A DNA stretch of 64,000 nucleotides from Treponema bryantii (GTDB lineage: Bacteria > Spirochaetota > Spirochaetia > Treponematales > Treponemataceae): contig NZ_FORI01000008.1 of NCBI RefSeq assembly GCF_900113965.1, positions 62,001 through 126,000 of the forward strand. The letters are read 5' to 3'. This document shows positions 1 through 6,517 of this stretch, one piece after another. The first letter of the stretch is position 1. Every line of letters starts with the position of its first letter. A model generated the notes under the pieces. The model worked only from the letters and a program-made list of their open reading frames with translations. It was not told the DNA's origin and made no database searches. The position numbers were made by a program, and so were the translations under genes.

Positions 1-323
1 TACTTACCCATTACAAAAGGACTTAAGGTTACTGTGCGACCGTCTATAAAAACTCCTTTATCACCTGAATTTGGATATTGTTTACCTATAACTACAGCGC
101 CTTCTGGACCTGTTACAAATATTTCTTCTGTTTTGTCATATGTTTTTCCCTCTACTTCTATTTTCTTTACGGCAATATCACCTGCTTTATAAGCATTATC
201 ATGAATATATATTTTAAGAGGCGCTTTTGGTAAAGAACTTTTTTTGACTGTGTTTCCAGAAACACAAGAACAAAAAAGCTGTAAAAAAGAAATCATAATC
301 AAAACACTGTTTATTTTTTTCAT
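1..323 (-). CDS. Lipoprotein with probable SUMF1/formylglycine-enzyme-like domain (partial)
   Basis: The 5' 107 codons of a gene that runs off the left edge. The ATG at 323 opens a short basic N-terminus, a hydrophobic stretch and a Cys (LFCSC) that could be a loose spirochaete lipobox, so export and lipidation are likely. After about 65 residues of linker the visible end reads VTLSPFVMGK, which resembles the entry into the SUMF1 fold found in many treponemal proteins (usually followed by YEVTQ). The catalytic part is outside the window, so the domain call is an inference from that short motif. The start has no strong Shine-Dalgarno sequence. Confidence 0.55.
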   Translation of the reverse strand, partial: MKKINSVLIMISFLQLFCSCVSGNTVKKSSLPKAPLKIYIHDNAYKAGDIAVKKIEVEGKTYDKTEEIFVTGPEGAVVIGKQYPNSGDKGVFIDGRTVTLSPFVMGK

Positions 324-388
324 TTTATTTATTCCTCTGTATTTTATTTAATTCTTCGTTTATTTATAAACATTTTATTCAAAAAAAT

Positions 389-1309
389 TCAACTTTGCAA
401 CAAAAGCCCCCTGAGTGCATTAATGATTCGTTTTTTGTCTGTTGTCCAGGCAGGAGCTATGAGAAGAGATTTCGGAGGGTCGCCGGTGAGACGGTGGACT
501 ATGCAGTTTGGTGGGAGGAGAGGAAGGGCTTTCTGCAGGAGTGAAAAATAGGCTTCTTTTGTGAGGGGTTGATATTTACCGGCTTCGTACATTGCTGCGA
601 GAGGTGTGTCTTTAAGAATGTAAAGGCTGGTAATTTTGATGCCGAACGAAGATTGTCGGGTCAAGCCCGACAATGACACGGAAACCACGAAGCGAACGGA
701 GTTCAGAATGTCTTCTTCGGTTTCACTGGGGAGGCCGAAAATTAAGTGCGTTACAATGTGTATTTTTGGAGCCGCTTCGTGAATGCGTGCCACCGCATCA
801 ATATAATCTTCATTGGTGTAGCAGCGGTTGATGAAGCGGCCGGTCTGCTCGTTGCTAGTTTGAAGACCGAGTTCTATCTGAACAAAATGATTTTTTGAGA
901 TGTCAGCAAGGCCTGAAAGAATCTGGGAGTTCAAACAATCCGGGCGGGTGGCAACGGCAAGTCCGGCTACATCTTTGCAGGAAAGGGCTTCGTGATATTT
1001 TCCGAGCAGTTGCTGCGGGTCGCCGTAAGTCGAAGTAAAATTCTGAAAGTATGCAATGTACTTTCCGCGCCGCTCGCCGGTGCGGCCGCGGATTTTTGAT
1101 AAAACGAGCTCTTTTGCGTTTTCGACTTGTTGTGTAATTGGCAGGGAACGGCCAGCTGCAAAATCTCCGCTTCCATTTTGGGAACAGAAAATACAACCGC
1201 CCACCCCCTTTGTTCCGTCGCGGTTCGGACAGGTGCAGCCGGCATCCAGAGAAATCTTATAGGTTTTGCAGTCAAAAACAGACTGGTAGAAATCTGAAAG
1301 CTTCTGCAC
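389..1309 (-). CDS. YhcC-type radical SAM protein (TIGR01212 family)
   Basis: A 306-residue radical SAM protein. The N-terminal part has the family signature DAGCTCPNRDG followed by GGCIFC; cysteines near residues 25/27, 39 and 42 are the likely 4Fe-4S ligands. VATRPDC, LGLQT and THLIFGLP are typical of the YhcC/Elp3-like barrel. The substrate of YhcC proteins is not established. The start is a GTG preceded by GGAG, 9 bases past the stop of the upstream M28 peptidase gene, so the two are probably translationally coupled. Near residues 210-220 the sequence has an extra Ser/Leu-rich stretch encoded by a palindromic repeat (652-674) that stays in frame. Confidence 0.88.
   Translation of the reverse strand: MQKLSDFYQSVFDCKTYKISLDAGCTCPNRDGTKGVGGCIFCSQNGSGDFAAGRSLPITQQVENAKELVLSKIRGRTGERRGKYIAYFQNFTSTYGDPQQLLGKYHEALSCKDVAGLAVATRPDCLNSQILSGLADISKNHFVQIELGLQTSNEQTGRFINRCYTNEDYIDAVARIHEAAPKIHIVTHLIFGLPSETEEDILNSVRFVVSVSLSGLTRQSSFGIKITSLYILKDTPLAAMYEAGKYQPLTKEAYFSLLQKALPLLPPNCIVHRLTGDPPKSLLIAPAWTTDKKRIINALRGLLLQS
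652..674. repeat. In-frame palindromic repeat inside the yhcC-like gene
   Basis: A perfect 9-bp inverted repeat, ATTGTCGGG and CCCGACAAT, around a 5-base loop. It lies inside the radical SAM gene and is translated as part of an extra segment (SLSGLTRQS) without breaking the frame. Its form matches the other palindromes scattered through the window, so it is likely a mobile repeat that landed in a tolerant loop. Confidence 0.75.
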
Positions 1310-1318
1310 CCGCTTCTC

Positions 1319-2140
1319 CTATGCCAGAATTTTCATGGCGGCAAGATTGTTCAGAATATTATAGAAGATTTCAAAACTTTGCGGAGTGAGAGACGCAAGG
1401 TTGTCCTGAGGTGTGTGAAGCAGCTGCCAGGTCTGTGGCTGAAGCCCCTGTGTTGCAGCAGTTACTTCTGCTGAGGGCAGCATGGTAATTGCGACGGCGG
1501 GTATACCATTGGCGATAAAGCTTGCGTTGTCTGAGTAGCTTACAGGCAGGCTGAACCAGCGGCCATTTGCCGAGGCGTGCAGAAGATTTGCGGCGCGCTG
1601 TTCAAGTGCGGAGAATTCCTTTACGAACTTACCTGGCGTTTTGTGCGGCAGGATTGTCTGTGCAAGAATCGGAACGTCGCCGCGCCCCATGCAGTCGAAT
1701 ACATAGATGTCATCGTTTGTAATGCCGAGGCGGCGGAACACCTGGGCCAAAGGGAATGCGCCCTGTTCTACGACGCCGCCCGCCGCGCCGAGTTCTTCGC
1801 CGTCGGTGAAAATTAGGCGGATGTTGTGAAAGTATTGACCTCCGGTGGTTGAGCCTGTCGAAACCACCGACTTTGCCCACTCCATCAAGCAGAAAACGGC
1901 TGCGGAGTTATCATTCGCCCCCGGGCTCCCCGGAAATCTGTCATAATGCGCAATCACGGTTTTTATGCGGAACATCGGGTTATAATGATTCTGCGGGAAC
2001 TTTACGTATATATGATTTTTTCCTTCCATCTGCATTATTGGTGCTTCAAGCCCCGCCTTCTCCAGATAATTCTGAATAAAAGCCGCCCGGTCACAGTCTG
2101 GAGCGATAAAGTCTTTAAATGCAGATGGAATTGTGTACAT
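1319..2140 (-). CDS. M28-family zinc metallopeptidase
   Basis: A 273-residue aminopeptidase-like protein. Metal-ligand motifs are visible: AHYDRFPGSPGANDNSAA (His65 and Asp77) and FTDGEELG (catalytic/ligand Glu near 115-116), which fit the M28 family of co-catalytic zinc peptidases. No signal peptide is seen, so a cytoplasmic role is likely. I start at 2140 rather than at the upstream ATG at 2176. A strong promoter (TTGACG, 18-base spacer, TATAAT) ends only 6 bases before this ATG, so the transcript should begin at or near it. Residues about 91-100 (SVVSTGSTTG) come from a palindromic repeat at 1843-1869. The yhcC-like gene follows 9 bases downstream. Confidence 0.85.
   Translation of the reverse strand: MYTIPSAFKDFIAPDCDRAAFIQNYLEKAGLEAPIMQMEGKNHIYVKFPQNHYNPMFRIKTVIAHYDRFPGSPGANDNSAAVFCLMEWAKSVVSTGSTTGGQYFHNIRLIFTDGEELGAAGGVVEQGAFPLAQVFRRLGITNDDIYVFDCMGRGDVPILAQTILPHKTPGKFVKEFSALEQRAANLLHASANGRWFSLPVSYSDNASFIANGIPAVAITMLPSAEVTAATQGLQPQTWQLLHTPQDNLASLTPQSFEIFYNILNNLAAMKILA
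1843..1869. repeat. Family A palindrome, in frame in the M28 peptidase gene
   Basis: A 27-base element beginning CGGTGGTTGAG and ending TCGAAACCACCG. An identical 27-base copy lies outside genes at 36169-36195. The length is a multiple of three and the reading frame passes through it on the minus strand as VVSTGSTTG, between the helix WAK and the strand HNIRLIF. Confidence 0.85.
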
Positions 2141-2146
2141 AATATT

Positions 2147-2176
2147 ATTATAGAAGAAAAGAACTGTTTTCGTCAA
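2147..2176 (-). promoter_or_regulatory. Sigma70-type promoter of the M28 peptidase
   Basis: On the minus strand, TTGACG (2176-2171), an 18-base spacer and TATAAT (2152-2147). The ATG at 2140 follows the -10 box by 6 bases, so the transcript is probably leaderless. There is no Shine-Dalgarno sequence. Confidence 0.75.
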
Positions 2177-2212
2177 AAGATTAACTTATGTTATTCTGAT
2201 TTTGCATTTGTC

Positions 2213-2525
2213 GACCTACTAATTTCACTACTATGTTGCTTTTGTAGGTCATAAACACCGATAAATCTATGATTTATTTCTTTTATGACCTACTAAAACA
2301 CTTAATTTGCAATTTTTGTAGGTCGTAATGACTTTCAATAACCATTATTTCTTAAATTCTGACCTACAAAAAAGTCACTTTTGAAGTTTTTGTAGGTCAG
2401 AAACACTGTAGTTTCTGCATTTGTAACCTACAAAACAGCTATTTACACCAATTTTGTAGGTTGAAAATACCGATTTTCTTCTTTTGCAACCTACAAAGAA
2501 TGCAATTTCACTATTTTTGTAGGTC
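2213..2525. repeat. Array of five 38-bp palindromic units
   Basis: Five units of exactly 38 bases (2213-2250, 2287-2324, 2361-2398, 2425-2462, 2488-2525) each begin GACCTAC or AACCTAC and end GTAGGTC or GTAGGTT. They are separated by 36, 36, 26 and 25 bases. Only the unit ends are conserved; the middles are AT-rich and different. The intervals are themselves partly palindromic: the first can fold as a 12-bp stem GTAGGTCATAAA/TTTATGACCTAC, and others contain inner inverted repeats. Unit 4 has matching changes in both arms (AACCTAC...GTAGGTT), which suggests that pairing or dyad symmetry is selected. No cas gene or recombinase lies nearby. Function is unknown. The array fills the gap between the divergent M28 peptidase and glyA genes. 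Confidence 0.85.
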
Positions 2526-2583
2526 GCAAAGCTTTTTAAGCAGGGTAATTCTGTACGGGTAATTTGTCCATTCATTCTATTAT

Positions 2584-2697
2584 GCCGGGGGGGGCGTTGC
2601 GGGGGATGCCCCCCGCTGGGTGGGTAGCGCGAGACACCGCAGGCCGGCGCAGCCGGCCGAGGAGGCTTGCGCGCAGGGAGAGGCTCCTCCCTCTTAA
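2584..2697. repeat. GC-rich palindrome block upstream of glyA
   Basis: A sharply GC-rich island in AT-rich intergenic DNA. It contains a GCGGGGG/CCCCCCGC inverted repeat near 2599-2616, a perfect 7-bp stem GGCCGGC/GCCGGCC at 2642-2658, and a GGAG...CTCC pair near 2660-2690. The core GGGGGCGTT(A/G)CGGGGG recurs, reverse-complemented, at 33321-33355, so it belongs to a dispersed family. It lies about 90 bases before the glyA start. Confidence 0.65.
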
Positions 2698-2731
2698 CTT
2701 CCAATTCCTTTCTACCTATTCCCAAACCCCT

Positions 2732-2760
2732 TTATTTTCGCTAAAATACTTCAATATAAT
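2732..2760 (+). promoter_or_regulatory. Putative glyA promoter
   Basis: TATAAT at 2755-2760 with a weak TTATTT at 2732-2737, a 17-base spacer. Transcription would start near 2767, giving a leader of about 20 bases that carries the Shine-Dalgarno GAGGA (2776-2780). The -35 element is poor, so only the -10 box is well supported. Confidence 0.5.
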
Positions 2761-2785
2761 TAAAATCACAATTGCGAGGAAAAAT

Positions 2786-4285
2786 ATGCCAACACCATTG
2801 GAAAATTATCTTGCTGCCACAAACGGTAAGCCAAATGCCGCTATGACAGCTTATGTTGCAAATCTTCAGCAGGTTGCTGCGGTAGGTCCAGATATCGCCG
2901 CAAGTATTGTAAACGAGCTTGAAAATCAGAGAAGCCACCTTAAACTGGTTGCCAGCGAAAACTATTGTTCGCTCAACGTTCAGGCTGCTATGGGAAATCT
3001 TCTTACTGATAAATATGCTGAAGGATATCCTGAGCACCGCTACTATGGTGGCTGTGTAAATATCGACGCTGTTGAAAACACTGCTGCCCGCGAAGCTGAG
3101 GCTCTTTTTGGTGCTGACTATGCTTACGTTCAGCCTCACTCTGGTGCAGATACTAACCTCGTTGCTTACTGGGCAATCCTTTCTGCAAAAGTTGAAACAC
3201 CTACTCTTGAAGAACTCGGTGTAAAATCTTTGAACGACCTTACAGACGAGCAGTTCGATGCTCTCCGCAAGAAGTTCGGAAATCAGAAGCTTATGGGTCT
3301 GGACTACTCTTGTGGTGGTCACCTTACTCACGGATATAAAATGAACGTTTCTGCCCGCATGTTTGAGTCACATCCATACGGAGTTGATAAGGAAACTGGT
3401 CTCCTCGATTACGACGCAATTGAAAAACAGGCTATGGAAGTAAAACCTCTCATTCTTTTGACAGGTTTCTCTGCTTATCCTCGCAAGATCAACTTCAAGC
3501 GCTTCCGCGAAATTGCAGACAAGTGTGGAGCAGTATTAATGGTAGATATGGCTCACTTCGCAGGTCTCGTTGCCGGAAAAGTATTCACTGGCGACTACGA
3601 TCCAGTAAAATGGGCAGACATCGTAACAACTACAACTCATAAAACTTTGCGCGGACCTCGTGGTGCTATGATTCTTTGTAAGAAAGAATTTGCAGACTAC
3701 GTAAACAAGGGATGTCCAATGGTACTCGGTGGACCTCTCGGACATGTTATGGCTGCAAAGGCAATCGCTTTCAAAGAGGCTCGCACTCCAGCTTACCAGG
3801 CTTGGGCTCAGCAGGTTGTAAAGAATGCACAGGCTCTTGCAGAAGGCTGTAAGTCACACAACATTCCACTCCAGACTGGCGGAACAGACAACCACCTTAT
3901 GCTCTGTGATGTAACTGTTTACGGTCTTACTGGAAAACAGGCAGAAGCTGCCCTCTTTAAGTGCGGTGTAACTGCTAACGCTAACGCTCTTCCATACGAC
4001 AAGAACGGTGCCTGGTGGACATCTGGTATCCGTATCGGTACACCTGGTCTCACAACTCTTGGTATGAATGAAGCTGATATGAAAGAAGTTGCTGATATCA
4101 TCGACTTCGTTCTTAAGAACACAAAGCCTGGCGTAACAAAAGAAGGAAAGCCAGCTAAGGGTAAGATTGAGATTTCTGACGATACAGTTGCTGCAGCTCG
4201 TGAGCGCGTAAACAAGCTCCTCGGCGCACACGTTCTCTACCCAGAGCTCGACCTTGAGTTCCTTAAGAAAGAATTTGTTAAATAA
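2786..4285 (+). CDS. glyA: Serine hydroxymethyltransferase
   Basis: A PLP enzyme of 499 residues that interconverts serine and glycine with tetrahydrofolate in the cytoplasm. Visible family motifs are LVASENYCS, YAEGYPEHRYYGG, the aldolase-like SCGGHLTHG, VDMAHFAGLVA and the PLP-lysine segment TTTTHKTLRGPRG. It is longer than the usual 420-residue enzyme, with an insert (SAKVETPTLEELGV onward) between the first motifs and the active-site core. I start at the ATG at 2786 with GAGGA 5 bases upstream, not at the far ATG at 2564, whose extra 74 codons translate the GC-rich repeat block. The 3' end overlaps the convergent ferredoxin gene by 8 bases. Confidence 0.95.
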   Translation: MPTPLENYLAATNGKPNAAMTAYVANLQQVAAVGPDIAASIVNELENQRSHLKLVASENYCSLNVQAAMGNLLTDKYAEGYPEHRYYGGCVNIDAVENTAAREAEALFGADYAYVQPHSGADTNLVAYWAILSAKVETPTLEELGVKSLNDLTDEQFDALRKKFGNQKLMGLDYSCGGHLTHGYKMNVSARMFESHPYGVDKETGLLDYDAIEKQAMEVKPLILLTGFSAYPRKINFKRFREIADKCGAVLMVDMAHFAGLVAGKVFTGDYDPVKWADIVTTTTHKTLRGPRGAMILCKKEFADYVNKGCPMVLGGPLGHVMAAKAIAFKEARTPAYQAWAQQVVKNAQALAEGCKSHNIPLQTGGTDNHLMLCDVTVYGLTGKQAEAALFKCGVTANANALPYDKNGAWWTSGIRIGTPGLTTLGMNEADMKEVADIIDFVLKNTKPGVTKEGKPAKGKIEISDDTVAAARERVNKLLGAHVLYPELDLEFLKKEFVK

Positions 4286-5036
4286 ACTTCTTAAATAGAT
4301 ATCTTTCTTTACCCACTGTAATAGTGCCGTATTCTATACTGTCTTTCGGGCAGTTACAGATGCAGGCCATGCAGTGGGTACATTTTTTTCCCCATTCGGG
4401 TTTGTTTTCTACTATATTAATATTGTTTAACGGGCACACTTTAGCGCATTTTCCACAACCCAGACATGAATCTTTTACATAAAAGGCTTTTGTTGTAAGT
4501 TTCAGTTTAATCCAGACAGGAACAAAAGGTACAATAATCAGAGTTTCAAAAAGGAAGACGTGGCGTGATTTTAATTTTCCGCCTTCTTTAATAATTGCTG
4601 CAGTCTGTTCTATCAGCTTTTTTGCCCCTTCTATTTTTGCACGGATTGTCGGAGTATCCTGCATCGGGTACATATCACTGGCAATGTAATTTCTTGGCAT
4701 TATGATATCTGCACTGCCCTTGTAGATCAAACCTTTTTTACGACACAAGGAATGGGCAAGCACACTGGCACAACCGCTGTAGCCTCCACTTGTAAAGACA
4801 AAATAAACTTCGCGGGCCCCTGTAAGTTTTACACGTTTCAAAAAACGGCTCATAAAATATGGCATCTCGCAGACATAAATTGGAGCGCAGATTACAAAGG
4901 GCTTTTCAGAATGAATTTCTGAATAATCTGAAGTTCGGATTTTCTGAAGAAGATTTAGACTTTCATCACCAACAATTTTTGCAATTTCTTTTGCAGCATA
5001 TTCTGTATTACCAGTAGCAGAAAAATAAAGTACCAT
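4278..5036 (-). CDS. EFR1-type flavodoxin/ferredoxin protein
   Basis: A 252-residue protein that joins an N-terminal flavodoxin-like FMN domain (YFSATGNTEYAAKEIA, the phosphate loop, at residues 4-19) to a C-terminal bacterial ferredoxin domain with two 4Fe-4S motifs (CLGCGKCAKVCP near 190 and CTHCMACICNCP near 219). A probable electron-transfer protein; its partner is unknown. The central segment (FVFTSGGYSGCA) is also typical of the family. Its own promoter (5043-5071) ends 6 bases before the ATG, suggesting a leaderless mRNA. Confidence 0.85.
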   Translation of the reverse strand: MVLYFSATGNTEYAAKEIAKIVGDESLNLLQKIRTSDYSEIHSEKPFVICAPIYVCEMPYFMSRFLKRVKLTGAREVYFVFTSGGYSGCASVLAHSLCRKKGLIYKGSADIIMPRNYIASDMYPMQDTPTIRAKIEGAKKLIEQTAAIIKEGGKLKSRHVFLFETLIIVPFVPVWIKLKLTTKAFYVKDSCLGCGKCAKVCPLNNINIVENKPEWGKKCTHCMACICNCPKDSIEYGTITVGKERYLFKKFI

Positions 5037-5042
5037 ATATTT

Positions 5043-5071
5043 ATAATCGCATACGATTTTATTGTTGTCAA
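5043..5071 (-). promoter_or_regulatory. Promoter of the flavodoxin/ferredoxin gene
   Basis: On the minus strand TTGACA (5071-5066), a 17-base spacer and GATTAT (5048-5043), 6 bases before the ATG at 5036. The -35 box forms part of an inverted repeat with the TTGACA at 5091, so two divergent promoters sit back to back. Confidence 0.65.
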
Positions 5072-5090
5072 TCTAATAAAAAAATTTAGT

Positions 5091-5119
5091 TTGACAACTG
5101 CAAAATCCACCCATACACT
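5091..5119 (+). promoter_or_regulatory. Plus-strand promoter at the left edge of the IS110 element
   Basis: TTGACA (5091-5096), a 17-base spacer and TACACT (5114-5119). It points into the IS110 5' region. It may be the ancestral promoter of the chemoreceptor gene now displaced by the element, and it would transcribe the element's putative bridge RNA and transposase. Which role it has cannot be settled from sequence alone. Confidence 0.65.
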
Positions 5120-5125
5120 AGATAT

Positions 5126-5360
5126 ACAATGACGGCAAGGAGGCATGATAAAAAGGTAAACGAACAAGCGGTAATGTGATACGCTGAAGTGATTCAGCGG
5201 AACCCAGGCATCTGTTCGTCATATATGCTAAGGACTAAGATCCTTGTCAAGGAGAATGAAGAGCTTTTGCCGCATCATACTATAGTCCATTGAGACTGAA
5301 TGGGAGATTGGAACACACTACCGATTAGACTTTCCGCGATAGAATCAGACGGAGGTCATC
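5126..5360 (+). ncRNA. Putative IS110 bridge RNA region
   Basis: The region before the transposase is non-coding and contains nested stems. A 7-bp stem ACGAACA (5160-5166) with TGTTCGT (5213-5219) encloses a perfect hairpin CGCTGAA-GTGA-TTCAGCG (5182-5199). A further stem-loop AAGGA/TCCTT lies at 5228-5243. IS110-group elements encode a bridge RNA in this left-end position, with loops that pair to target and donor DNA. The stems are seen; the RNA and its function are inferred, and exact ends are unknown. Confidence 0.5.
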
Positions 5361-6470
5361 ATGACATTTTTTATTGGCGTTGATTTGCACAAAACACAGT
5401 TTACTGTTCATGTGCGTACCGAAGAAGAATCTGAATCTCTAGATCAGATTAAACAGTATCCGACATCACCAGACGGGTATGCAGAGTTTCTTGCGAGAAT
5501 AAGCAGATACAAAGCGACTGGTGCTGATGTAAAAGTTGGAGTTGAGTCTACAGGGAATACGAGATACTTCAAGAATCAGGTTGAGAAGGCTGGTGCTGAA
5601 GTCACTGTCATCAACACCCTGAAGTTCAGGGTAATCAACGAGTCTACCAAGAAAACTGATAAGCATGATGCTTCAACGATTTCAGAATTTCTTTCAAAGG
5701 ATATGCTTCCAGAAAGCTATCTTTGTGGAAAAGAGACAGAGAATATCAGACGTTTGTTGAAATCAAGAGAAAGACTTGTACGTTCAACTGTCGGTCAGAA
5801 GAACGAAATTCACGCATTACTTGTGAGTTTAGGGCTTTCTGACGAGCTTAGAAGCCTGCAAAGTAAAAAAGGGCGCCAGAGAATTCTGGACACCCTTGAG
5901 TCGAATAACGACTACGTGCTCGAAGCACAATCAGTAAAACTGATGTTTGAAATTATAGAACGAATTGAAGAAAGCGTAAAGATAATTGAAAAACAGCTGG
6001 TTGAACTGACAAAAGACGATGAGATGGTAAACCGGCTTCTGACAATCCGTGGCTGTGGAAAAATCACGGCATGGACAATCAGAGCTTATACAGAAGACAT
6101 ATCAAGATTTGCGACAGCAAAGAAATATGCGGCCTTCTGTGGACTTGTTCCCTGGGTACAGGATTCGAATGAGACCATTCATCATGGAAAGATTACAAAA
6201 CGCGGCCCTCAAGAATTGAGAACCTGTTTTGTACAGTTAGTGTTGGGAATTCGTCGTTGCAAAGATACTTCAAACTGGAGAATGATGCAGCGTTATGAAT
6301 ATATGAAAACAAATAAAGGCAGCGGAAAATCAATTGTAGCCGCTGCAAGAAAGATGGCAGAAATCGTCTGGGCAATGCTCAGCGACAAAAAAGATTTTGA
6401 TGCACAAAAGATGATTGGCAAATACAAACCAATGTCACTTGCAGAAGAAGCTTTGACTGCCATGAATTAA
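5361..6470 (+). CDS. IS110-family DEDD transposase
   Basis: A 369-residue recombinase. The RuvC-like N-terminal domain has the DEDD residues: Asp8 in GVDLHKTQF, Glu62 in GVESTGNTRYF, and Asp100 and Asp103 in KKTDKHDA. The C-terminal domain has the usual signature RGCGKITAWTI and AFCGLVPWVQDSNETIHHGKITKRGPQELR, with a coiled-coil-like middle (about 180-225). The length is normal, so the gene looks intact. A Shine-Dalgarno GGAGG precedes the ATG. These enzymes act with a bridge RNA encoded by the element. Confidence 0.93.
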   Translation: MTFFIGVDLHKTQFTVHVRTEEESESLDQIKQYPTSPDGYAEFLARISRYKATGADVKVGVESTGNTRYFKNQVEKAGAEVTVINTLKFRVINESTKKTDKHDASTISEFLSKDMLPESYLCGKETENIRRLLKSRERLVRSTVGQKNEIHALLVSLGLSDELRSLQSKKGRQRILDTLESNNDYVLEAQSVKLMFEIIERIEESVKIIEKQLVELTKDDEMVNRLLTIRGCGKITAWTIRAYTEDISRFATAKKYAAFCGLVPWVQDSNETIHHGKITKRGPQELRTCFVQLVLGIRRCKDTSNWRMMQRYEYMKTNKGSGKSIVAAARKMAEIVWAMLSDKKDFDAQKMIGKYKPMSLAEEALTAMN

Positions 6471-6517
6471 GTATTATAGAAAGTCGACTTGTTCGTTGAC
6501 TTTTTATGGGAGTTTAT

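Larger units (their letters stand above)
5120..6502 (+). mobile_element. IS110-family insertion element
   Basis: A single DEDD transposase gene with about 240 bases of structured non-coding DNA before it and only about 30 bases after it. This is the layout of IS110-group elements, which lack terminal inverted repeats. Borders are inferred: both sides carry a short ACT (5117-5119 and near 6499-6501), and removing everything between them would restore a promoter, a Shine-Dalgarno sequence and the start of the chemoreceptor. The element lies in the divergent intergenic region and breaks no open reading frame. Confidence 0.6.

Noticed and set aside
2213-2525. Reading the 38-bp units as a CRISPR array
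   Set aside because: Only the 7-base ends repeat; the centres differ from unit to unit, the intervals vary from 25 to 36 bases and are themselves palindromic, and no cas genes are near.
2375-2725. A 116-codon open frame on the minus strand over the palindrome array and GC-rich block
   Set aside because: Its sequence is a translation of repeats, with no start site, no family resemblance and no codon pattern like its neighbours.
2564-2785. An extended N-terminus of glyA from 2564
   Set aside because: The extra 74 codons translate the GC-rich hairpin block; the ATG at 2786 has a Shine-Dalgarno sequence and starts at the normal beginning of the enzyme.
5361-6470. Terminal inverted repeats of the IS110 element
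   Set aside because: No clear inverted repeats were found at the ends, which is normal for IS110; the borders given are inferred from the restored promoter only.
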